Shown piece by piece: positions 7,637-12,753 of a DNA stretch of 12,753 nucleotides. Made by a program: the position numbers and the translations under genes. The stretch spans positions 1 to 12,753 of the forward strand of contig JBFMFH010000047.1 of NCBI GenBank assembly GCA_040752275.1, read 5' to 3'. Each line of letters begins with the position of its first letter. Position 1 is the first letter of the stretch. This stretch comes from JBFMFH01 sp040752275. GTDB taxonomy: Bacteria > Acidobacteriota > Vicinamibacteria > Vicinamibacterales > JAKQTR01. The notes beneath the pieces were generated by a model, which did no database searches, was not told the DNA's origin, and saw only the letters and a program-made list of their open reading frames with translations.

Positions 7637-8629
7637 ATGCTACGCCGGACACTTGCGATGACGACGGCCCTCGCCGTGCTCGTGGGCGGCGAGGCCATGG
7701 CCCAGAGGACCGAAACGTTCCGCGGCTACGCCGAGTGGCTCCGCGGCGACACGCTGATCGTCGACGGCCAGCGCGTGGCGGTCAGCCGGGGGACGACGTT
7801 GAAGGGGCTCGCCCGCCATGGCGTGGGGAGCGTCGAGTTGGGCTCCGAAATCACGGTGAAGGGGGTCCGGGAACCGGGCGGTATCGTGCGGGCCACGGAG
7901 ATCGAGGCCAAGACCAACGGGGCGAGTTTCCTGGAGAGGGAGATTCTCGGTGCCACCAACTCCCAGGAACTGGAGTGGCTGGCCGACGGCCGGGTGACGG
8001 CGGATGACGACTCGGGCTCACGCACCATCGGTCGGATCTACGACGACGGAGCGGACGTGCGGCGGGTCGAACGTGTCCTCGACCGCGTGCTGCCGCCGTA
8101 CGCGGACCGCGGGTCCTACCGTGCGTATGTCGTCGACAACAAGGAATGGAATGCCATGGCCATGGCCAACGGCTCGGTCTGGGTATTTCGAGGCCTGCTC
8201 GACGCCTTCGACGATGACGAATTGGCGATTGTGGTGGGACACGAGGTGGCGCACGTCACGCACGAGCACACGCGGCGCGAGATGAAGCGGACGTTCTGGA
8301 TTCAGGGCGTGGCGCTTGCCGCCATCTTCGCGGCGGAACAGATCGACCACGACGTTGCACGCGGAGCGGTGCAGATCGGCGCCGGGCTCACGGCCGTCGC
8401 CTTCGCCAACCGCTACAGCCGCGACCACGAGCACCAGGCCGATCGGGTCGGCCTGCGCTACGCCTACGAAGGCGGCTTCGACGTCAGCAAGGCCCCGCAC
8501 CTCTGGGAGCGGTTTCGCGAGAAGTACGGCGACGATCCGAAGCTGCTGAATGCGCTCTTCGGCAGCCACCCCCTCGAATCGGAGCGGGTCGGTCGGCTCG
8601 AGCGGGAGATCGGGTGGAACTACCGGTGA
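7637..8629 (+). CDS. Exported M48-family zinc metalloprotease with N-terminal DUF5666-like domain
   Basis: This is a 330-residue secreted or periplasmic peptidase. Residues 1-22 form a signal peptide (MLRRT, hydrophobic core, cleavage near AMA-Q). Residues about 28-95 form a small beta-rich module (YAEWLRGDTLIVDGQRV, GSEITVKGVREPGGIVRATEIE) resembling DUF5666/OB-like domains. The M48 peptidase domain follows: HEVAH at 202-206 gives two zinc His and the catalytic Glu, and EHQAD at 265-269 gives the third ligand Glu265, then RVGLRYAYEGGFD. M48 proteins of this kind (BepA/LoiP-like) work in envelope quality control. The frame is open upstream to 7496, but ATG 7637 starts the signal peptide and has AGGGAG at 7624-7629. 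It is divergent from the ferredoxin gene and followed at once by a hairpin. The substrate is unknown. Confidence 0.88.
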   Translation: MLRRTLAMTTALAVLVGGEAMAQRTETFRGYAEWLRGDTLIVDGQRVAVSRGTTLKGLARHGVGSVELGSEITVKGVREPGGIVRATEIEAKTNGASFLEREILGATNSQELEWLADGRVTADDDSGSRTIGRIYDDGADVRRVERVLDRVLPPYADRGSYRAYVVDNKEWNAMAMANGSVWVFRGLLDAFDDDELAIVVGHEVAHVTHEHTRREMKRTFWIQGVALAAIFAAEQIDHDVARGAVQIGAGLTAVAFANRYSRDHEHQADRVGLRYAYEGGFDVSKAPHLWERFREKYGDDPKLLNALFGSHPLESERVGRLEREIGWNYR

Positions 8630-8634
8630 GAGCA

Positions 8635-8669
8635 GGGACCGGGGACCAGTTCTGAACGTCCCCCGTCCC
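8635..8669 (+). terminator. Long hairpin directly after the M48 gene
   Basis: Arms GGGACCGGGGAC (8635-8646) and GTCCCCCGTCCC (8658-8669) form a 12-bp stem with one mismatch around an 11-nt loop, which itself contains GTT/AAC pairing. It starts 5 nt after the stop codon. There is no T run behind it, so it may be a dispersed REP-like hairpin or an RNA 3'-end stabiliser rather than a classical terminator. Confidence 0.5.
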
Positions 8670-8674
8670 CATTC

Positions 8675-8710
8675 GTGGTCCTCGGTGGATGTCCCCAGGC
8701 CGAGGATCAC
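8675..8710 (+). repeat. Stem-loop that includes the left part of repeat copy 2
   Basis: GTGGTCCTCGG (8675-8685) pairs with CCGAGGATCAC (8700-8710) over 11 bp with a single G-T wobble, leaving a 14-nt loop. The right arm is the beginning of the repeated AGGATCAC motif. Copies 1 and 3 have no matching left arm, so the hairpin is specific to this copy. Confidence 0.45.
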
Positions 8711-8730
8711 AGACGAGCTCCGCCGCGGCC
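8703..8730 (+). repeat. Intergenic repeat, copy 2
   Basis: These 28 bp match copy 3 (8814-8841) at 25 positions and share a perfect 16-nt core with copy 1 (110-125). The right half is GC-rich and continues into a small CGGCC/GGCCG stem (8726-8730 with 8734-8738). It stands in the gap between the M48 and transporter genes. Confidence 0.65.
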
Positions 8731-8750
8731 TGCGGCCGGAGGAGACGGGG

Positions 8751-8783
8751 GACTCCGGGATGACTCCGGGAGGACTCCGGGAT
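8751..8783 (+). repeat. Three tandem copies of an 11-bp unit (GACTCCGGGAT/G)
   Basis: GACTCCGGGAT, GACTCCGGGAG and GACTCCGGGAT follow each other exactly (8751-8761, 8762-8772, 8773-8783), with a partial GA after them. The period of 11 bp is about one helical turn. It lies between repeat copies 2 and 3. It is too short and unspaced to be CRISPR. Confidence 0.7.
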
Positions 8784-8813
8784 GAGACCCGCTCTAGAAC
8801 GGGGGTGTTCGGC

Positions 8814-8841
8814 AGGATCACAGGCGAGCCGCGCCGCGGCC
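8814..8841 (+). repeat. Intergenic repeat, copy 3
   Basis: It matches copy 2 at 25 of 28 positions, including the shared right half CGCCGCGGCC. It lies 39 bp before the likely -10 box of the transporter gene and in the same orientation to the downstream gene as the other copies. Confidence 0.65.
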
Positions 8842-8879
8842 CGGTCTCGTTTTCCGGATCTCGTTGCCGCTCGATCGGA

Positions 8880-8885
8880 TAAGAT
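8880..8885 (+). promoter_or_regulatory. Possible -10 box (TAAGAT) of the transporter gene
   Basis: TAAGAT at 8880-8885 is the best AT-rich hexamer upstream of the gene and is followed by ATCGCGGC-like sequence, as is the TATAAT of the dioxygenase gene. It would give a leader of about 40 nt. No clear -35 is seen, so this is tentative. Confidence 0.35.
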
Positions 8886-8933
8886 CGCGGCGCAGCACGG
8901 CCGTGTTCATGGCCGCCACACAGGGAGCGCCGC

Positions 8934-10433
8934 GTGAGCGAATCGCAGGTCCGCAGCACGTTTCCCCGCACGTTCTGGGTCGCCAACGTCATGGAGCTGT
9001 TCGAACGGGCAGCCTATTACGGCATGAACTCGGTGCTCGCCGTGTATCTGACCGGGCCAAGGGCCGGCGGGGGCCTCGGATTCGGCGAGCAGTCGGTCGG
9101 CTTCCTGCAGGGCATCGTCTACGCGCTGACCTACGTTTTTCCGATTCTCGGCGGGGCCCTCGCCGATCGCTACGGCTACCGGCGGATGCTGCTCGTCGCC
9201 TTCTCGCTGCTGGCCGCCGGCTACTTCGCCGCCGGGTTCAGTTCGACCTACGCCATCGTCTTCCTGGCCCTGCTGGTCATGGCCACCGGGTCAGGCCTCT
9301 TCAAACCCATCATCTCCGGCACGATCGCCAGGACGACGGATGACTCGAACTCGGCATTCGGCTTCGGGATCTACTACTGGATGATCAACCTCGGCGCCTT
9401 CCTGGCGCCGCTCGTGGTGAGCTGGCTCAAGGGTTTCTCGTGGCAGTACGTGTTCTTTGCCTCGGCGCTCTACTGCGCGCTGATGCTGCTGCCGACCCTG
9501 TTCGCCTACACGGATCCGCCGAGGCCCGACAGCACCAAGACGCTCAAGCAGGTACTGGTCGGCGCGGCCGAGGTGCTCGGCGATTCCCGGTTCATGCTGA
9601 TGATCGTCGTGTACTCGGGCTTCTGGATCCTGTACTTCCAGAACTTCGGGTCGGTCCTCTGGTATCTGCGCGACTTCATCGACGGCAGCCCGGTGGATGC
9701 GTTCATGACGTCGCTTCTGGGCTCCATTGGCCTGAACGTGGCCTTCACGTTCGACGCCGAGCACGTGACGGTGATCAACGCCGGGACCATCATTCTGCTG
9801 CAGGTCGTCGTCAGCCGCATCGTGAAGAACACGCCGGCACTGCCGACGATGGTGACCGGCATGCTGATCGGCGGCCTGGGCTTCGTGCTGCTCGCCTCGT
9901 CGCGCAATCCCTGGGTCTTCATTCTGGGCATTGCGGTGTTTTCGATCGGTGAGATGACGGCACACCCGAAGTACTACAGCTTTGTCGGGCTGGTGGCGCC
10001 CGCCGATCGCAAGGCGGTCTACATGGGCTACGCCTTTCTGTACGGGGTGTTCGGCGCGTTGCTCGGTTCGAATCTCGGCGCCTTCATGTACGAGCGCATG
10101 CTGAAAGCCGTGATAGGCACGCCCGAGGCCGGAGCAACGGCGACCATGTTCTGGGTGACGTTCGCCGTGCTTGACGCGGTCGCCGCCACCGGGCTCATTC
10201 TCTTCGCCAGGGCGTTCGGCACGGACACGCCCGAGACGCGCCGCGGCGCCCGACGGGTCATGGGCGGCGTGTACCTCCTCATCGCCGCAATCGGCGCCGC
10301 GTTCCTCTATGTGGCCTTCTCGGGTGAGCTCGTGCAGTACCGCACGGCCGTGCAGTCCATCATTTTCCTCGCGCTCGGGCTCGGCGGGCTGGGCGTCAAC
10401 CTCCGCTTCCGAGGGTCGTCTACAGGTACTTGA
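8934..10433 (+). CDS. POT/PTR2-family proton-coupled peptide transporter (MFS)
   Basis: The 499-residue product is a polytopic inner-membrane protein with about 12-14 hydrophobic segments. The N-terminal ELFERAAYYG (Glu21, Glu24, Arg25, Tyr28, Tyr29) matches the POT motif ExxERFxYY, which handles protons in di/tripeptide carriers, with Ala in place of the Phe. GGALADRYGYRRMLL is the MFS loop 2-3 signature, and GSGLFKPIISGTIAR matches the conserved POT helix segment with its lysine. FSIGEMTAHPKYYSF in the C-terminal half resembles the later POT signature. The GTG at 8934 has AGGGAG six bases upstream. The gene stands alone on its strand and its 3' end overlaps the convergent CoA-transferase gene by 14 bp. 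Substrate is predicted to be di- or tripeptides by family; other solutes are possible. The preceding secreted M48 protease is suggestive only. Confidence 0.85.
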   Translation: MSESQVRSTFPRTFWVANVMELFERAAYYGMNSVLAVYLTGPRAGGGLGFGEQSVGFLQGIVYALTYVFPILGGALADRYGYRRMLLVAFSLLAAGYFAAGFSSTYAIVFLALLVMATGSGLFKPIISGTIARTTDDSNSAFGFGIYYWMINLGAFLAPLVVSWLKGFSWQYVFFASALYCALMLLPTLFAYTDPPRPDSTKTLKQVLVGAAEVLGDSRFMLMIVVYSGFWILYFQNFGSVLWYLRDFIDGSPVDAFMTSLLGSIGLNVAFTFDAEHVTVINAGTIILLQVVVSRIVKNTPALPTMVTGMLIGGLGFVLLASSRNPWVFILGIAVFSIGEMTAHPKYYSFVGLVAPADRKAVYMGYAFLYGVFGALLGSNLGAFMYERMLKAVIGTPEAGATATMFWVTFAVLDAVAATGLILFARAFGTDTPETRRGARRVMGGVYLLIAAIGAAFLYVAFSGELVQYRTAVQSIIFLALGLGGLGVNLRFRGSSTGT

Positions 10434-11721
10434 GCTCCGCCGCCTTCCGCTCCAGCTCCTCCCGGAACTCGGGCGCGGCCACCTCGATGAGCGCACGGGC
10501 ACGCTGGCGAATCGTCTTCCCGTACAGGTGCGCCACGCCGTGCTCGGTGACCACATAGTGGACGTGGTTGCGCGTCGTGACGACGCCGGCACCGAGCTTC
10601 AGCATCGGCACGATCTTGCTGAGGGCCTGCCCCTTCACCAAGGCCTTCGACGGCAAGGCGATGATCGGGACTCCCCCCTTGCTGCGCGAGGCCCCGTAGA
10701 TCATGTCGACCTGCCCGCCGACCCCGCTGTAGAGGCGGGGGCCGATGCTGTCGGCGCAGACCTGTCCGGTGAGATCCACTTCGATCGCCGAGTTGATCGC
10801 CACCATCCGATCGTTCCCGGCGACAATGAACGGGTCGTTGACGTACTCGGTCGGGTGCATCTCGATGATCGGGTTGTCGTGGACGAAGTCGTACAGGCGC
10901 TGCGTACCGATCATGAACCCGGAGATGATCTTGCCGGGATGGAGCGTCTTCATCTCGCCGTCGATGACCCCGCGCTCCACCAGATCGATCACGCCGTCCG
11001 AGAACAGCTCGGTGTGCACGCCGAGGTGCCGGCGATCGGTCAGTTGCTTGAGCACGGCGTCTGGAATGGCTCCGATGCCGGTCTGCAGGGTGGCCCCGTC
11101 CGGGATGAGCCCCGCCACGTGGGTGGCAATTTGCACCGCTGTCTCGGAGGTCGCCGCCATGCTCACCTCGGGCAGCGGGTAGTTCACCTCGACGATGTGG
11201 GTCAGTTTCGACACGTGGAGGAAGGCGTCGCCGAGCGTCCTCGGCATCCGCGGGTTGACCTCGGCGATGACGATCCTCGCCGACTGGGCCGCGGTCTTGG
11301 TCACCCCGACCTCGACGCCCAGCGAGCAGAATCCGTGCTCGTCCGGCGGGCTCACGTGCACGAGGGCTACGTCGATGGGCAGGTGTCCATTCTTGAAGAG
11401 CAGTGGCACCTCCGACAGGAAACAAGGCGTGAAGTCGCCGCGCCCCTCGTGGATGGCCGCCCGCTGCGTGTCGCTGATGAACAGCGTGTTGATCCGCATG
11501 TGGCCGTCGAGCTCGGGCCTGGCGTACTCGGCCCTGCCGAAGGTCAGCACCTGGCAGAGCTCGACGTCCGTCAACTCCATCGCGCGCGTGACGAGGGCGC
11601 CGACGACTACCTGCGGGACCGAGCAGTTGCCCGTGAGGAACACCCGCTGCCCGGACATCACGCAGGACACAGCCTGCTCTGCCGTCACCACCCGTTTCCG
11701 ATAAACGTCCACCCAGCTCAC
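10420..11721 (-). CDS. Acetyl-CoA hydrolase/transferase family CoA-transferase (4-hydroxybutyrate/butyrate type)
   Basis: The 433-residue protein belongs to the family of 4-hydroxybutyrate CoA-transferase (AbfT/Cat2), butyryl-CoA:acetate CoA-transferase and acetyl-CoA hydrolase. These cytosolic enzymes move CoA between acids through a glutamyl-CoA thioester. The catalytic Glu is Glu238 in GVHTELFSDG, the same number as in clostridial AbfT, and the CoA-site motif YSGVGGQVDMIYGAS starts at residue 331. LTGNCSVPQ, VSPPDEHGFCSLG and TEHGVAHLYGKT are further family landmarks. Length is usual (430-450). The GTG start at 11721 overlaps the stop of the upstream ald-like gene by 4 bp (GTGA) and has a strong AGGAGG seven bases before it, so the two are translated together. 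The acyl substrate is not readable from sequence; acetate with a C4 acid is the family default. Confidence 0.88.
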   Translation of the reverse strand: MSWVDVYRKRVVTAEQAVSCVMSGQRVFLTGNCSVPQVVVGALVTRAMELTDVELCQVLTFGRAEYARPELDGHMRINTLFISDTQRAAIHEGRGDFTPCFLSEVPLLFKNGHLPIDVALVHVSPPDEHGFCSLGVEVGVTKTAAQSARIVIAEVNPRMPRTLGDAFLHVSKLTHIVEVNYPLPEVSMAATSETAVQIATHVAGLIPDGATLQTGIGAIPDAVLKQLTDRRHLGVHTELFSDGVIDLVERGVIDGEMKTLHPGKIISGFMIGTQRLYDFVHDNPIIEMHPTEYVNDPFIVAGNDRMVAINSAIEVDLTGQVCADSIGPRLYSGVGGQVDMIYGASRSKGGVPIIALPSKALVKGQALSKIVPMLKLGAGVVTTRNHVHYVVTEHGVAHLYGKTIRQRARALIEVAAPEFREELERKAAELKYL

Positions 11722-12753
11722 AGCGCCACCTCCTGCACACCCAAGTGCGCCGCGAGCACGGGGTTGACGACCTGACCCCTGTGTGTCGCCACGCCAGCCT
11801 TCAAGGCCGGCAACTGCTCGAGAGCGGCCTCCAATCCGTGGTCCGCGACGGCCGAGATGAACGGCCAGGCTGCGTTCCGGAGCGTATAGGTCGCCGACCT
11901 CGCCACGACCGAGGTCATGTTCGGCACGCAGTAGTGGATGACGTTCTCTTCGATGAAGATCGGGTCACGGTGCGTGGTCGGCCGGCTGGTCTCGACGCAC
12001 CCGCCCTGGTCGATGGCGATGTCCATGATGATCGAGCGAGGCCTCATCGACCGCACCACCTCACGCGAGAGCACGACGGGGCTCTTGGCTCCGGGAACAT
12101 GAACGGCCCCGATCAGCACGTCGGCGAAGGCAGCGACCTTCCGGACGTTGTGGTCGTGCGCCACCATCAGCACCATGTGGCGCCCGGCGCCGAGCCGATC
12201 GTCCAGCGCCTGGAGCCTGGCCAGATCCTGATCGAGGACGTACACACTCGCGCCGAGGCCCAGCAGCGCCCGCGCAGCGGCGGTCCCGAAGGTGCCGGCT
12301 CCCAGAATGGCCACTTCCGCTGGCGGCACGCCCGGCGTGCCGGACAGGAGGATGCCCTTGCCGCCGCGATCGCTCTGAAGCAGCGACCCGACGACTTGTG
12401 GCACCATGAAGCCCGCCAGATGGCTCAGGGCCGCCAGAACGGGGAGAGCGCCGTCGTGGCTCTGAATCGTCTCGTACGCGATGGCCGTCACCTTCCTGGA
12501 CAGGAGGTTGTCGACGCGCTCGCGCCGCCGGGCGGTCAGGTGCATGAAGCCCATGATGGTGGAGCCTTCCCGGAACCACTCGGACTCGCCCGCCGTCGGC
12601 GTCGACACTTTCAGGACGAGGTCGGCGCGACCGTACGCCTCCTCTCCCGTATAGACGATCCGCGCCCCGGCCCGCTCGTACTCGACATCGGCAAAGCCGG
12701 CGCCAAGCCCAGCGCCTTTCTCGACGAAACAGGTGTGCCCAGCCGAGGCCAGC
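11718..12753 (-). CDS. ald: Alanine dehydrogenase-like NAD(P)-dependent dehydrogenase, N-terminus beyond window
   Basis: The frame is open to the right edge and gives 344 residues; about 25-30 N-terminal residues are missing against the usual 370. The alanine dehydrogenase / transhydrogenase-alpha fold is clear: EKGAGLGAGF, MHLTA (His71, the Ald catalytic His), AYETIQ...DGALPVL, the Rossmann motif GAGTFG at 151-156, GAVHVPGAKSP, DIAIDQGGC with the conserved Asp, and YCVPNM with its Asn. Ald reversibly deaminates alanine to pyruvate with NAD+. However, the usual KVKEP motif reads KVSTP (residues 48-52), so the substrate-binding lysine (Lys75 in M. tuberculosis Ald) is Ser. The enzyme may therefore use another substrate. 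The C-terminal half looks like Ald rather than PntA. It is the first visible gene of an operon with the CoA-transferase, overlapping it by 4 bp. Confidence 0.82.
   Translation of the reverse strand, partial: LASAGHTCFVEKGAGLGAGFADVEYERAGARIVYTGEEAYGRADLVLKVSTPTAGESEWFREGSTIMGFMHLTARRRERVDNLLSRKVTAIAYETIQSHDGALPVLAALSHLAGFMVPQVVGSLLQSDRGGKGILLSGTPGVPPAEVAILGAGTFGTAAARALLGLGASVYVLDQDLARLQALDDRLGAGRHMVLMVAHDHNVRKVAAFADVLIGAVHVPGAKSPVVLSREVVRSMRPRSIIMDIAIDQGGCVETSRPTTHRDPIFIEENVIHYCVPNMTSVVARSATYTLRNAAWPFISAVADHGLEAALEQLPALKAGVATHRGQVVNPVLAAHLGVQEVAL

Noticed and set aside
8751..8783. CRISPR-like array
   Set aside because: Units are 11 bp and directly adjacent without spacers, and no cas gene is present.
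8018..8992. 324-codon minus-strand frame across the M48 gene and repeat gap
   Set aside because: It is antisense to the HEVAH protease and runs through the repeats without any domain or ribosome binding site.
10171..11775. 534-codon plus-strand frame opposite the CoA-transferase
   Set aside because: It shadows a well-supported gene on the other strand; its Asp/His/Arg-rich composition matches no protein family.
11718..12753. NAD(P) transhydrogenase alpha subunit instead of alanine dehydrogenase
   Set aside because: The C-terminal half (IDQGGC, YCVPNM) follows Ald, and no PntAB partner gene is adjacent, where a CoA-transferase follows instead.

Overview
The window is GC-rich bacterial chromosome, densely packed, with housekeeping and biosynthetic genes on both strands. 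The G/C-biased third codon positions, GTG starts preceded by GGAG-type ribosome binding sites, and good TATAAT boxes in high-GC DNA fit a member of the Acidobacteriota (Vicinamibacteria-like). That placement is a guess from style and gene content, not proof. I see no phage genes, integrase, CRISPR array, tRNA or rRNA, and most of the window is recognisable metabolism.

Layout from left to right. A C-terminal gene fragment (to 98) is followed by a DODA/YgiD-type extradiol dioxygenase (181-1044, +). A convergent gap without a recognised gene (1045-1393) follows. Then come the leucine genes, all four on the minus strand but split in two: leuB (1394-2491) and leuA (2539-3819) form one unit, while leuD (4998-5609) and leuC (5611-7023) form another. 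A LysR-family regulator (3906-4826, +) sits between them, divergent from leuA and convergent with leuD. Upstream of leuC on the same strand is a thioredoxin-fold [2Fe-2S] ferredoxin (7063-7461). A divergent gene encodes a secreted M48 metalloprotease with an extra N-terminal beta domain (7637-8629, +). A repeat-rich gap (8630-8933) leads to a POT-family peptide transporter (8934-10433, +). Its 3' end overlaps by 14 bp the 3' end of an acetyl-CoA hydrolase / 4-hydroxybutyrate-type CoA-transferase (10420-11721, -). That gene is translationally coupled to an alanine-dehydrogenase-like gene that runs off the right edge (11718-12752, -).

How the genes work together. LeuA, LeuCD and LeuB convert 2-oxoisovalerate plus acetyl-CoA to 2-oxoisocaproate, the leucine precursor. 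The LysR protein probably controls leuA and itself from the 86-bp divergent region, which holds a clean T-N11-A palindrome over its own -35 box. LeuA is short and lacks the C-terminal leucine-sensing domain, so control may rest on transcription. The ferredoxin and leuC promoters have -10 boxes so close to the start codons that the mRNAs should be leaderless or nearly so. The CoA-transferase and the Ald-like dehydrogenase form an operon that looks catabolic, handling an amino acid and an acyl-CoA, but the substrate is unclear because the dehydrogenase has lost the usual substrate lysine.

The best leads are a three-copy intergenic repeat (AGGATCACAGACGAGC core) upstream of two unrelated genes, the split leu locus with its regulator and short LeuA, the leaderless promoters, and the altered Ald-like enzyme. 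I did not find a convincing new defence or mobile system.
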